A DNA stretch of 64,000 nucleotides from Bacteroidales bacterium UBA2939 (GTDB lineage: Bacteria; Bacteroidota; Bacteroidia; Bacteroidales; P3), in the NCBI GenBank assembly GCA_002349055.1, contig DECD01000051.1, forward strand, positions 19,449 to 83,448, read 5' to 3'. A model generated the notes under the pieces. That model made no database searches, was not told the origin of the DNA, and saw nothing but the letters and a program-made list of their open reading frames with translations. Made by a program: the position numbers and the translations under genes. Below, piece by piece: positions 7,687 through 17,692 of this stretch. Numbering within the stretch: position 1 is the stretch's first letter; each line of letters starts with the position of its first letter.

Positions 7687-8289
7687 ATGTTTGAATATAT
7701 CAAAGGACAGTTGGCAAGTTTGGAGCCTACGCAGGTTGTGATTGACTGCGGCGGTGTGGGCTATCTGCTGGAAATCACGCTGAATACGTATGAGGCGCTG
7801 AGGAGAGCGAATGAGGAACAGGTGAAAATCTATGCCCATCTGGTGGTGCGCGAGGATGCGCAGCAACTGTATGGCTTCTACGATATGGCGGAGCGCGAGA
7901 TGTTTCGCATCCTGGTGGGTGTGAACGGCGTGGGTAACCAGACGGCGCGCGTCATGCTGTCAAGTCTCACTGTCGACGAGCTGCGTTCGGCCATCCAGAC
8001 CCAGGATGTGAAGAAGGTGCAGCGGGTGAAAGGCATTGGAGCCAAGACGGCCCAGCGCATTGTGCTGGAACTGGCCGACAAGGTGGGTGTCGTGGGTGCT
8101 GTTGGCAGCACTGGCGCACTGGGTGCGCAGGTGAACCAGGCACGCGACGAGGCCATGACGGCTTTGACGATGCTGGGATTCGCCAAGCCTGCCGTGGAGA
8201 AACTCCTCATGGCCAGCGACTGGAAGAATGCCGACGGCACACCGATGACCGTGGAGGAAATCATCAAGGAAGGCCTGAAGAGGTTGTAA
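7687..8289 (+). CDS. ruvA: Holliday junction ATP-dependent DNA helicase subunit RuvA
   Basis: RuvA binds four-way Holliday junctions as a tetramer and loads the RuvB motor during recombination and repair. Seen: N-terminal OB-fold sequence MFEYIKGQLASLEP, the helix-hairpin-helix region with GVNGVGNQTARVML and VKGIGAKTAQRIVLEL, and a C-terminal domain for RuvB contact (about 150-200). Length 200 is normal. The start at MFEYIKG is the family start; an earlier in-frame ATG lies inside the A+T-rich repeat. It precedes sprA by 69 bp. Confidence 0.96.
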   Translation: MFEYIKGQLASLEPTQVVIDCGGVGYLLEITLNTYEALRRANEEQVKIYAHLVVREDAQQLYGFYDMAEREMFRILVGVNGVGNQTARVMLSSLTVDELRSAIQTQDVKKVQRVKGIGAKTAQRIVLELADKVGVVGAVGSTGALGAQVNQARDEAMTALTMLGFAKPAVEKLLMASDWKNADGTPMTVEEIIKEGLKRL

Positions 8290-8358
8290 CTTTTTTTTAT
8301 ATTATTTTATTTATAGCGATACAATAATTATCGGGGAGTTGCGTTTATGTAGGGTTAA

Positions 8359-11300
8359 ATGAAAAAGGCAACCCGATATATACTCCTTATTGCGCTGTTC
8401 TTGTGCATCTACACGGGCGCGTGGGCGCAGAGTGACTCTGTGGATTTCACACCGATGGGGAGTGGCTACACGCCTGCCGGGGTGAAAGACACAGTGGTGT
8501 ATGACGCCGAACATGGCGACTATGTGAAAGTGAGGAAGGTGGGCGATGTGGTAATCAGTCGCGAGTATATGTCGTTTGAGGACTACGAGGACTGGAAGAT
8601 GCAGGAGCTGATGCGCAACTACTGGGACGAGAAGCGCGGCGGCACGGTGCTCGACAACAGCGAGGGTGGTCTTCTGAGCAAGATTCCTGGCTTCAACCAA
8701 ATCAGCCAGAAGCTGGAAGCCTTGATGGGCAAGCCTGAAATCAAGATTACGCCTAGCGGTAGTGCCGAGTTGACATTCCAGATAGTAAACAACTTCCGTG
8801 ACGACCCGCAGCGCGACGCCAGCGAACGAAGTGTGACGACCTTTGACTTCGACGAGAATCTGCAAATCAACCTCAACGCCAAGATTGGGGACCTCATCAG
8901 TTTTGACATTAACCACAACACCAATGCCACCTTTGACTTTGAGAACCAGCTGAAGCTGAAGTACGAGGGCAAGGAGGACGACATATTGCAACTCTTCGAG
9001 GCTGCCGACATCTCGTTTCCGCTGAACACCACTCTTATCAAGGGCAGTCAGCAGCTCTTCGGTTTCCATACCAAGCTGAAGTTTGGCAAGCTGACCATCG
9101 ATGCCGTGGTGAGTGAGAAGGAGACCAGCACGGAGAACATGCAGGTGAAAGGCGGTGCCAGCAGTCATGAGTTTGAAATACGTGCCGACGAGTATGAGGA
9201 CAACCGCCATTTTTTCATTGCTCAGTACTTCTACGAGAACTACAACAAGGCCATGAACACATTGCCCGTGGTGAACTCGAATATCAAGATACTCCGTATT
9301 GAGGTGTGGAGGACGAATGTGGGAGCCGCGGTGACACAGAACCGCAATATCTTGGCTTTGACGGACCTGGGTGAGGGCGAGCCGTGGAGTCCGCGGGTGC
9401 ATGGTGCGGGTCCGCAGAAACCCTCGAACTATGCCAATGATTTGTTGACGCTGGTGAATCCGTCGAGTGTGCGCAGTATCAACTCGGTGACAAACTTCAT
9501 GCAGGGACTCGGTATGACCGCCGGAGCCGACTATGAGAAGGTGGAGAGCGCCCGACTGTTGCCCGCCAACGAATACACCTTCAACCGCGAGCTGGGATTC
9601 ATCACCCTGAACCAGCCGTTGAGCAACGACCAGGTGCTGGCCGTGGCCTTCCAATACCAGGTGGTGGGCGACACCAATGTCTATCAGGTGGGAGAGCTGA
9701 CCACCGACGGTATCAACGACCCGAACACCCTCATCGTGAAACTGCTGAAGAGTACCGCTGTGAACACCCACGGACCGCTGTGGAAGCTGATGATGAAGAA
9801 TGTCTACTTCCTGAAGAGTAGCCAGCTGAGTAGGGAGAACTTCCGGTTGAACGTGCTCTATGAGGGCGAGGAAGGTGGCGTGGGGGTGGGTTTCTTCACC
9901 GACGGTCCCAAGCAAGGCATCCCGCTGATTGAGCTGTTCGGGATGGACCGCATGGATGCCAGCCAGAGTTATTACTATGCCGACGGAGTGTTTGACTGGT
10001 TCGACTCGGCGGCCTTCAAGGGCGGTTTGATACAAGCCTCGACGGGGCGTGTCTTCTTCCCATACGTGGAGCCCTTCGGTAAGGATTTGAGAGAGATATT
10101 GGGCGACGATGAATTTGCCAACCACTACTGCTTCGACTCGCTCTACACCATGACGCAGGCCCTGGCGCGGCAGTATGCCGACAGGAACCGATTCTTTTTG
10201 GAGGGATACTACACCAGCAGCGTGAGCGGCGAAATCAGTCTGGGCTACAGTGTGACACAAGGAAGTGTGACGGTGACGGCCGGTGGTATGCCGCTAATAG
10301 AGAATGTCGACTACACGGTGGACTACACGATGGGCACGGTGCGCATCATCAACGAGAGCATCCTGTCGTCGGGCACGCCCATCAGCGTGAGTTCGGAGAA
10401 CAACTCGTTCAGCATGACCACCAAGCGCATGCTGGGTTTGCACCTAAACTATGAGGTGCAGCCGGACTTCAACATCGGGGCCACGGTGATGAACCTGCAT
10501 GAGAAGCCGATGACGCAGAAGAATAATTTTGGGGACGAGCCGACGAGCAACAGCATCTGGGGATTGGATGTGAACTGGCGGAGCGAGGTGCCACTGATTA
10601 CGAAGCTGGTGGACTGGCTGCCCGGCATCGAGACCAAGGCGCCGAGCAACGTGAGCCTCTCGGCGGAGTTCGCGCACTTCATCCCCGGAATGAGCAGCAC
10701 CGGCAGCGCCGAAGGGAGTGTGAGTTATGTGGACGACTTTGAGGGTGCGGAGAGCAACATCAACCTGACGACTGTGGCGTCGTGGGTGCTGGCGAGCACG
10801 CCGCAGGACTACCGGTCGCCCATGGCCATGTTTCCCGAGACGGCCCCCGGGACGGAGCTGGCCTACGGATTCAACAGGGCCAAGTTGGCGTGGTACCGTA
10901 TCAGCAACGATTTTTATCAAACCAGTACAAGGCCAAGCAACATCACCCTCGACGACCTGTCGAAGCCCTACGCGAGGAGAATCTACGAGCAGGAGGTGTT
11001 CCCGAACAAAGACAGGGTGGCGGGCCAGCCGACGTACGTCTACGAGCTGAACCTGGCCTATTACCCCGAAGAGAAAGGTCCCTATAACTACGACGTGAAC
11101 CCCACGGCCTACAGTGCCGGTATCACGGACAGCGGAAAGCTGGTCAATCCGCAGAGCCGTTGGGGCGGCATCATGAGAAAGCTGGACTATACGGACTTCG
11201 AGACGCAGAACATAGAGACCATTGAGTTTTGGCTGATGGACCCCTTCATTGAGAAACCCAACCACAGGGGCGGCAAGCTGTATATCAACCTGGGCGACAT

Positions 11301-14300
11301 CAGCGAGGACATACTGCGGGACGGACGGAAAGCTTTCGAGAACGGACTGCCGACGAGTGCCACGATAGTCAACGTGGACACCACCATCTGGGGACGCGTG
11401 CCGACGACGCAGCCGATAGTCAACGCTTTCGACAATGACGCGGAGAGCAGGATGTACCAGGACGTGGGCTACGACGGGTTGGGGTCGACGCATGGCTTGC
11501 AGGATGAACAGACTTTCTTCCAGTGGTACCTCGACGCCATCGGCGACCGTTTCGGGACGGCCTCGGAGGCATACCAGAAGGCGGCCGAGGACCCGTCAGG
11601 CGACAACTTCCGCTACTTCCGCAGCTCGTACTATGACGACAATGACGTGAAGATAAACGACCGTTATAAGCTCTACAACAACGCGGAAGGCAACTCGCCC
11701 GTGGATGAGGACAGCGACGAAGAATACATGACCAGTGCGAGTGCGTACCCCAATGTGGAGGACATTAACAAAGACAACACGTTGAGCGAGGCAGAGAACT
11801 ACTACCAATACGAGATAGACCTGAGTCCCGACCGGATGGTGATAGGCGAGAACCACATAGTGGACATCCAGGAGGCGCACAATGTGCAGCTGGCCAATGG
11901 TGAGACGACGACCTGTCGGTGGTACCAGTTCCGCATCCCTGTGAGGGAACCGGACTCGAAAGTGGGAAACATTAACGGATACCAGTCGATAAGGTTCATG
12001 AGGATGTTCCTGAACCAGTTTGAGGAGCCTATCATTCTGCGTTTCGCCATGCTGGACTTGGTGTATTCCACCTGGAGGAAATACAGCGAGGACTTGCTGC
12101 AACCGGGTGACTACCCCACGGGCGTGGGCGAGGAGACGAGCTTCAACATCTCGACGGTGAACATAGAGGAAAACGGGAGCCGGCAGCCGGTGCCATACGT
12201 GCTGCCTCCAGGAATTGAGAGAGAGGAGTGGTACTCGAGCGGCAACAGTTACACGCAGCTCAACGAGCAGTCGCTGTCGCTGGACGTCGATGATTTGGCC
12301 AGCGGCGACGCAAGAGCCATCTACCGCTCGACCAGCTACGACCTGCGGCAGTACGGCCACCTGAAGATGTTCGTCCATGCAGAAAAAAAATACGCCACCG
12401 AGCAGCTTGAGGACGACGACCTGACGCTCTTTGTGCGGCTGGGAACGGACTACACCAACAACTACTACGAATACGAGCTGCCGTTGAAGTTGACACCATG
12501 GTATACCTCTGCCGACGACCCCTACGCCATCTGGCCGCGGGACAACCAGGTGGACATAGACCTGCAGCTGCTGACGGAGATAAAGACCAACCGCAACAAG
12601 AAGATAAGGCACGGAGAGAGTGGCTATGCGCCGACGCTGCTATACAGCGAGATGGTGGACGGAAGGAAATATACCGTATTGGGAACCCCCAACTTGGGCA
12701 AGGTGAAGGTCATCATGATAGGCGTGCGGAACCCGAAGAAAGAGACCTTGACCGACGGGAACAACATGCTGCCGAAATCGGCCACGGTGTGGGTGAACGA
12801 GCTACGATTGACCGACTACATCAACAAAGGCGGGTGGGCGGCAATGGCGCTGGCGCGGACGAACCTGGCCGACGTGGGAAATTTGTCACTCTACGGCTCG
12901 TACACCACAGCCAACTTCGGCAACCTGGAGGACCCGCTGGTGAAGGAGGAGCTGGTGAACACACTGACCTTCCAGACCACCTTCGACATGGAACTGGGGA
13001 AATTCCTGCCCGAGGAGTGGGGCTTGCACATACCGTTCTACATTGACTACAGTCGGGAGATAGGGAGTCCGGAATACAACCCGTACAACCCGGATGTGCT
13101 GTTGAGCGACGATCTGGCGACCTACGCCACGAGTGCGGAGAAAGACAGTGTGAAGCAGATGACGCAGCGGAGGAAGAGCACGACGAACGTGACGCTGGCC
13201 AACGTGAGGAAAGAGCGGGTAGGGAAGGACAACCTGAAGCAGCACATCTACGACATTGAGAACTTCGCCTTCTCGTATGCCTACAGCGGGGAGCGAAGCA
13301 GCGACGAGGACATAGAATACTACAACAAAGACCAGCACAGGGGCGGGTTCACGTACAACTACAGCATACAAGCGGAGCCTGTGAAGCCGTTTGACAAGGT
13401 GAAGCTGTTCAAAGGAAAGGCGTGGAAGATACTGAAAGAGTTCAACTTCTACTACCTGCCTAAGAACCTGAGTTTCTCGACAGAGATATACAGGGACTAT
13501 GAGGAGACCATGATGAGGAACAAGAGTGCGGCGCTGGTGATCATCAAGCCGACATACTTCAAGCAGTTCACCTGGCAGCGGACGTACGGGTTGCAATACG
13601 ACCTGATGAAGAGCCTGAGGATACAGTATTCGGCCAATGCGAACGCGAGGATAGAGGAGCCTGTGGGAAGGATGAGCTCGTCGGCGAGTGACTCCATCTG
13701 GCGTTCGATAGCCAATGGCGGCACGATGCAGAACTTCCAGCAGACCATCAACGTGACCTACGACCTGCCGATAAACAAGCTGCCGTATCTGGACTTCCTG
13801 AGGGCTCCGCTGACGTATAGAACCAACTATGTGTACCAAGGGACAACGCAGGCGTTGCAGAGCATGGGCGCCACGCTGCAAGGGTCGACAACCATCCAGC
13901 TGACGGCGAATGCCAACATGCAGAACCTGTATAACAAAATCAAGCTGCTGAAGGATGCCAATGCGCAGAAATCAAACACTAAGAAACCCGCTGCGGTGGG
14001 CAAGAAAGGGGCGAAGATGAGTACGCAGGACTCGGCGGCAATGGCCGACAGTCTGCGGAGCGTGAAGATGAAGGAGATGCTGAAAAATGTGGGCTACTTC
14101 GGGCTGCGACTGCTGACGTGCGTGAAGGATATGACCATACAATACAACGTCACGAATGGTTCCCGTTTGCCGGGCTATATGGGCGAGCCGAAATTTGTGG
14201 GGCTGGACCCGCGGACGGGGTGGAGTCCGGGACTGGGGTATGTGCTGGGATATGATTTGGACGTGGTGGACGACCTGATGAGAAACGATTTGCTGTCGCG

Positions 14301-15471
14301 CGACACGTTGTTCAACACGCCACACGAGATGACGACCAACAAGGTACTGTCAATGCAGGCCAATGTGGAGCCAATAAGGGACATGAAGATTGCCCTGACG
14401 GCCACGCAAAACTATTCGAACAGAGAGGAATACTACTACAAATACCTGACGGAACAGGGGGCGGTGTGCGGACCGTTATCGTATCGGATGACGGGCTCGT
14501 ATACCACCACCACGTGGAGTTTCCTGACGGCATTCAGCGACGCCGACGAGCTGTTCTGCCAGTTCCTGGAGAATCGCTCGGTGGTTGCCGAACGGCTGGC
14601 GGAGGCGAATCCGGACCCCTACACGGACCAGATGGTGCTGGACACGATGAACGGGCAGTACTACCCGGGGGGCTACAGTGCCAACTCACAGACGGTGCTG
14701 CTCACGTCGTTCCTGGCGACGTATCTGGGCAAAGATGCGAAGACGGCGGGCTTCTCGCCCTTCCAGAAATTCCCGTTGCCCAACTGGAATATCAACTATA
14801 ACGGACTGAACAAGATACAGTTCCTGAAGAAATGGTTCACCAACATCACGCTGTCGCACAGGTACGCGTCGACGTACAGTGTGGGCAATTTTTATACCGA
14901 CGCCACGTTGTCGGGGATAGACAACTACGACTACGGGAGCGAGACGGTGCTGAACAGCACGGGCGACTATGTGCCACCGGTGAGCATGGAGGGAGTACAG
15001 ATAACGGAGCAGTTCAACCCGCTGGTGAGGGTGTCGGTGAACATGGTGAACAGCTTCCAGTTCAACTTCTCGCTACAGCGGAACAGGACGTTGATGCTCT
15101 CGTTCTCGAACAACCAACTCACGGAGACCACGAGGAAAGGCTTTACCGTCGGCGCGGGATACCGATTCAAGGACATCTCGTTCAACGTCCGTTTTGCAGA
15201 CAAGACTCATAAACTCAAGAGTGATATCTTGGTGCAGCTGAACTTGACGTATAACTCGAATATGACGAATATCAGGAAGATAAACCAGAATGTGAGCCAG
15301 ATTTCATCGGGTAGCTCGGTGTGGATGGTGGAGTTGAGCGGCGAGTATGCGCTTACCACCACGCTGACGCTCAAGGCTTTCTTCCAAACCAATATCAACA
15401 CGCCTTATATATCCAATGCCTACCCCAATTCGACAACGAAAGGCGGTTTAACAATCAGATTCTCGTTCTAA
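8359..15471 (+). CDS. sprA: Cell surface protein SprA (T9SS outer-membrane translocon)
   Basis: SprA (Sov in Porphyromonas) is the giant outer-membrane beta-barrel through which T9SS cargo leaves the cell. The protein has 2370 residues, within the family range. Its signal peptide MKKATRYILLIALFLCIYTGAWA is followed by mature sequence rich in aromatic beta-strands throughout. It includes the early block EIKITPSGSAELTFQIV, long conserved stretches around NYEVQPDFNIGATVMNL and VSYVDDFEGAESNI, and a C-terminus ending in aromatic residue F (GGLTIRFSF), as barrels do. The frame is intact. It is followed 3 bp later by a TPR gene. Its presence explains the T9SS sorting domains on three other proteins in the window. 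Confidence 0.95.
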   Translation: MKKATRYILLIALFLCIYTGAWAQSDSVDFTPMGSGYTPAGVKDTVVYDAEHGDYVKVRKVGDVVISREYMSFEDYEDWKMQELMRNYWDEKRGGTVLDNSEGGLLSKIPGFNQISQKLEALMGKPEIKITPSGSAELTFQIVNNFRDDPQRDASERSVTTFDFDENLQINLNAKIGDLISFDINHNTNATFDFENQLKLKYEGKEDDILQLFEAADISFPLNTTLIKGSQQLFGFHTKLKFGKLTIDAVVSEKETSTENMQVKGGASSHEFEIRADEYEDNRHFFIAQYFYENYNKAMNTLPVVNSNIKILRIEVWRTNVGAAVTQNRNILALTDLGEGEPWSPRVHGAGPQKPSNYANDLLTLVNPSSVRSINSVTNFMQGLGMTAGADYEKVESARLLPANEYTFNRELGFITLNQPLSNDQVLAVAFQYQVVGDTNVYQVGELTTDGINDPNTLIVKLLKSTAVNTHGPLWKLMMKNVYFLKSSQLSRENFRLNVLYEGEEGGVGVGFFTDGPKQGIPLIELFGMDRMDASQSYYYADGVFDWFDSAAFKGGLIQASTGRVFFPYVEPFGKDLREILGDDEFANHYCFDSLYTMTQALARQYADRNRFFLEGYYTSSVSGEISLGYSVTQGSVTVTAGGMPLIENVDYTVDYTMGTVRIINESILSSGTPISVSSENNSFSMTTKRMLGLHLNYEVQPDFNIGATVMNLHEKPMTQKNNFGDEPTSNSIWGLDVNWRSEVPLITKLVDWLPGIETKAPSNVSLSAEFAHFIPGMSSTGSAEGSVSYVDDFEGAESNINLTTVASWVLASTPQDYRSPMAMFPETAPGTELAYGFNRAKLAWYRISNDFYQTSTRPSNITLDDLSKPYARRIYEQEVFPNKDRVAGQPTYVYELNLAYYPEEKGPYNYDVNPTAYSAGITDSGKLVNPQSRWGGIMRKLDYTDFETQNIETIEFWLMDPFIEKPNHRGGKLYINLGDISEDILRDGRKAFENGLPTSATIVNVDTTIWGRVPTTQPIVNAFDNDAESRMYQDVGYDGLGSTHGLQDEQTFFQWYLDAIGDRFGTASEAYQKAAEDPSGDNFRYFRSSYYDDNDVKINDRYKLYNNAEGNSPVDEDSDEEYMTSASAYPNVEDINKDNTLSEAENYYQYEIDLSPDRMVIGENHIVDIQEAHNVQLANGETTTCRWYQFRIPVREPDSKVGNINGYQSIRFMRMFLNQFEEPIILRFAMLDLVYSTWRKYSEDLLQPGDYPTGVGEETSFNISTVNIEENGSRQPVPYVLPPGIEREEWYSSGNSYTQLNEQSLSLDVDDLASGDARAIYRSTSYDLRQYGHLKMFVHAEKKYATEQLEDDDLTLFVRLGTDYTNNYYEYELPLKLTPWYTSADDPYAIWPRDNQVDIDLQLLTEIKTNRNKKIRHGESGYAPTLLYSEMVDGRKYTVLGTPNLGKVKVIMIGVRNPKKETLTDGNNMLPKSATVWVNELRLTDYINKGGWAAMALARTNLADVGNLSLYGSYTTANFGNLEDPLVKEELVNTLTFQTTFDMELGKFLPEEWGLHIPFYIDYSREIGSPEYNPYNPDVLLSDDLATYATSAEKDSVKQMTQRRKSTTNVTLANVRKERVGKDNLKQHIYDIENFAFSYAYSGERSSDEDIEYYNKDQHRGGFTYNYSIQAEPVKPFDKVKLFKGKAWKILKEFNFYYLPKNLSFSTEIYRDYEETMMRNKSAALVIIKPTYFKQFTWQRTYGLQYDLMKSLRIQYSANANARIEEPVGRMSSSASDSIWRSIANGGTMQNFQQTINVTYDLPINKLPYLDFLRAPLTYRTNYVYQGTTQALQSMGATLQGSTTIQLTANANMQNLYNKIKLLKDANAQKSNTKKPAAVGKKGAKMSTQDSAAMADSLRSVKMKEMLKNVGYFGLRLLTCVKDMTIQYNVTNGSRLPGYMGEPKFVGLDPRTGWSPGLGYVLGYDLDVVDDLMRNDLLSRDTLFNTPHEMTTNKVLSMQANVEPIRDMKIALTATQNYSNREEYYYKYLTEQGAVCGPLSYRMTGSYTTTTWSFLTAFSDADELFCQFLENRSVVAERLAEANPDPYTDQMVLDTMNGQYYPGGYSANSQTVLLTSFLATYLGKDAKTAGFSPFQKFPLPNWNINYNGLNKIQFLKKWFTNITLSHRYASTYSVGNFYTDATLSGIDNYDYGSETVLNSTGDYVPPVSMEGVQITEQFNPLVRVSVNMVNSFQFNFSLQRNRTLMLSFSNNQLTETTRKGFTVGAGYRFKDISFNVRFADKTHKLKSDILVQLNLTYNSNMTNIRKINQNVSQISSGSSVWMVELSGEYALTTTLTLKAFFQTNINTPYISNAYPNSTTKGGLTIRFSF

Positions 15472-15474
15472 AAG

Positions 15475-16932
15475 ATGCAAAAAGACAGGTTCAATAATTT
15501 CGATGAAGAGGTGCGCGAACTGGTGCTGGCCTTTGAGGACACGGTGCTCAAGGGGAAGAACCATTTCTTTGATGTCGACGAGTTGGAGATTATCATCGAT
15601 TACTACTTCGAGGTGAACGACCGGCATCCCCTCGAGGTGGCCGTGGAATATGCCGAATACCTCTATCCCAACAGCAGCACGATACGGTTGCGGCGGGCCC
15701 ACCTGATGATGTCGAAAGAGGAATATGCACAGGCGCTGTCGGTGCTGAACAGGATGCGGGAGGCCGAGCCGAACAATACCGATGTGGCCTACTCGTTGGG
15801 AGTGGCCAACGGAGCGGTGGGAGATTCGGAGAAAGCCATTGCTTATTTCAAAGAGGCCGCTACCGACGGATGGATGCTTGGACGTGTCTATTCCAATATG
15901 GCCGAGGAATACTACAAGCTCAAGGACTTCGACGCTGCAATCAACTGTTACCGGAAGGCTATGGAGAGCGACTCGTGTGACGATATCACCATCTATAACT
16001 ACTATGATGTCTGCTACGAGGCGGGACGGGTTGAGCAGGCGGTGGAATACCTGGAGGGATATGTGAAGAAGAACCCGTACAGCCGAGAGGGCTGGTACTG
16101 TCTGGGGTGCGCCTACCGCGACCTGACGCTTTATGAGAAGGCCGTCGACGCTTTCGAGTATGCCATTGCTATCGACAAAAGCTATGTTGACGCTTATGTC
16201 GCACTCTCTCAGACTCAGGATTATATGGGAAATACTTCCGAGGCTGTTACTACCATGTTGCGGGTGCTTGACTATAGCGAGGAGCGGGACAAGGTGTATC
16301 ACACCATCGGGTCGCTCTATGCTCGTGAAGCCAACTACGATACCGCGATGGCCTATTTCAAGAAGGCTATCGAGGAGAATCCCGCCAATGCAGAGGCTCA
16401 CGCTTCGCTGGCGTTGTGCTATCTGGAAATTGGCGACACCTCGACGGCGGTCTCGAAAGTCAACCGAGCTTTGATGCTCGACGAGGCTACTCCCGTGGAC
16501 CCCAATGACGGACGTGGTCCGCATGATGCTCCGGGGAACCCCGATGTGCTGTGTGCTGCTGCTATGATTTACGATGCTATCGGCGAATATTACAAGGCTT
16601 CGGAGTATTTCGAGCAGATGATTAACACGGGACTTTATGCCGAACACCAGTGTCAGCTCTATACGCAATTCCTCTTCAATCATCAAGTATATGACATTGT
16701 CATTCAGTTTGCTGAGGAGTCGTTGGAGGTCTATCCACACAGTTCGTTCTATAGCACTTACCTCGCGGCGTCCTATTTCTATACCAACCGTTACAACAAG
16801 GCCCGCAAGATGCTGCCAGATGTGTCGCCGGCTATGCTTGCCGAGATTTGCCCAGAGCTTATCATGCACCCGCTGCTGGGGCCGCTGGTGCCGGCGGACC
16901 CATACAATAATTCCGATGAACAAAAACAGTAA
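15475..16932 (+). CDS. Tetratricopeptide-repeat protein
   Basis: A 485-residue protein with no signal peptide, made largely of helical TPR units. Examples are AYSLGVANGAVGDSEKAIAYF, KDFDAAINCYRKAM, REGWYCLGCAYRDLTLYEKA and HASLALCYLEIGD. TPR proteins are scaffolds for protein contacts; the partner is unknown. It begins 3 bp after sprA and 4 bp before the DedA gene, so it is co-transcribed with them, but nothing shows a direct T9SS role. Confidence 0.85.
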   Translation: MQKDRFNNFDEEVRELVLAFEDTVLKGKNHFFDVDELEIIIDYYFEVNDRHPLEVAVEYAEYLYPNSSTIRLRRAHLMMSKEEYAQALSVLNRMREAEPNNTDVAYSLGVANGAVGDSEKAIAYFKEAATDGWMLGRVYSNMAEEYYKLKDFDAAINCYRKAMESDSCDDITIYNYYDVCYEAGRVEQAVEYLEGYVKKNPYSREGWYCLGCAYRDLTLYEKAVDAFEYAIAIDKSYVDAYVALSQTQDYMGNTSEAVTTMLRVLDYSEERDKVYHTIGSLYAREANYDTAMAYFKKAIEENPANAEAHASLALCYLEIGDTSTAVSKVNRALMLDEATPVDPNDGRGPHDAPGNPDVLCAAAMIYDAIGEYYKASEYFEQMINTGLYAEHQCQLYTQFLFNHQVYDIVIQFAEESLEVYPHSSFYSTYLAASYFYTNRYNKARKMLPDVSPAMLAEICPELIMHPLLGPLVPADPYNNSDEQKQ

Positions 16933-16936
16933 AAAT

Positions 16937-17692
16937 ATGAAACGATTGCTTCCGATAATGATGCTTGTGGCGATGATGATTGTCGCCGTTCCTGTCCGAG
17001 CCCAAGAGGGTGTGGGTGTGGCTGAGGCTGTCCGTGGCGACACGGCCTCCTCGGGATTTGTCTCCACGGCGCTCCACTGGTACGATGCTCACATGAATTA
17101 CTGGGCAGTCGGCGGATTGATGGCCGTCGAGAGCTCCTTTGTGCCGTTTCCATCCGAGGTGGTTATTCCGCCAGCAGTCTATGTGGCAGCCAATCCTGAA
17201 GGCAAAAGTGGCATGAAGATATGGTTTGTGGTGCTCTTTGGGACCCTGGGAGCCTTGCTGGGAGCTCTCATCAACTACTTCCTTTCCCGTTGGCTGGGTC
17301 GCCCCATCATCTACGCTTTCGTCGACAGCAAGTGGGGCCACATGCTCCAGCTCTCGGGCGAGAAGATGGAGCGTGCCGAGAAGTATTTCAATGAGCACGG
17401 CGTGGTGTCGACTCTCGTTGGCCGTCTGATTCCCGTTATCCGTCAGCTCATCTCCATCCCAGCCGGTCTCAGCAAGATGAATATTTGGGCTTTCATGCTT
17501 TATACCACCCTCGGTGCCCTCGTCTGGAACTGTGTGCTTGCTTTGCTAGGATGGCTTGCCTATCAGGCTGCCGACCCCAGCGTCATTGAGCGTTACAGTA
17601 GTCTCCTTAGCTATGTCATCATTGGGGTCTTTGTTGTTGCGGTGGGTTACTTTGCTGTCCGTTATTTATTGAAAAAACGCCGCCATGAATAA
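16937..17692 (+). CDS. DedA-family membrane protein
   Basis: A 251-residue DedA/VTT-fold protein, a family of undecaprenyl-phosphate or phospholipid flippase-type transporters. Seen: the motif FVPFPSEVVIPPA, a reentrant-loop signature, then GALINYFLSRWLGRP, and the conserved basic segment GRLIPVIRQLISIPAGLSKM. Three to four hydrophobic spans follow. An N-terminal hydrophobic segment ending in VRAQ looks like a cleavable signal peptide, which is unusual for the family. An upstream ATG (16916) would overlap the TPR gene and is less likely. The end overlaps sufS by 8 bp. Confidence 0.88.
   Translation: MKRLLPIMMLVAMMIVAVPVRAQEGVGVAEAVRGDTASSGFVSTALHWYDAHMNYWAVGGLMAVESSFVPFPSEVVIPPAVYVAANPEGKSGMKIWFVVLFGTLGALLGALINYFLSRWLGRPIIYAFVDSKWGHMLQLSGEKMERAEKYFNEHGVVSTLVGRLIPVIRQLISIPAGLSKMNIWAFMLYTTLGALVWNCVLALLGWLAYQAADPSVIERYSSLLSYVIIGVFVVAVGYFAVRYLLKKRRHE

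Noticed and set aside
8311..10260. A 649-codon minus-strand frame across sprA, and a 539-codon one at 15448-17067
   Set aside because: Both are antisense to genes with clear family motifs (sprA; TPR and DedA). They have no recognisable domains.
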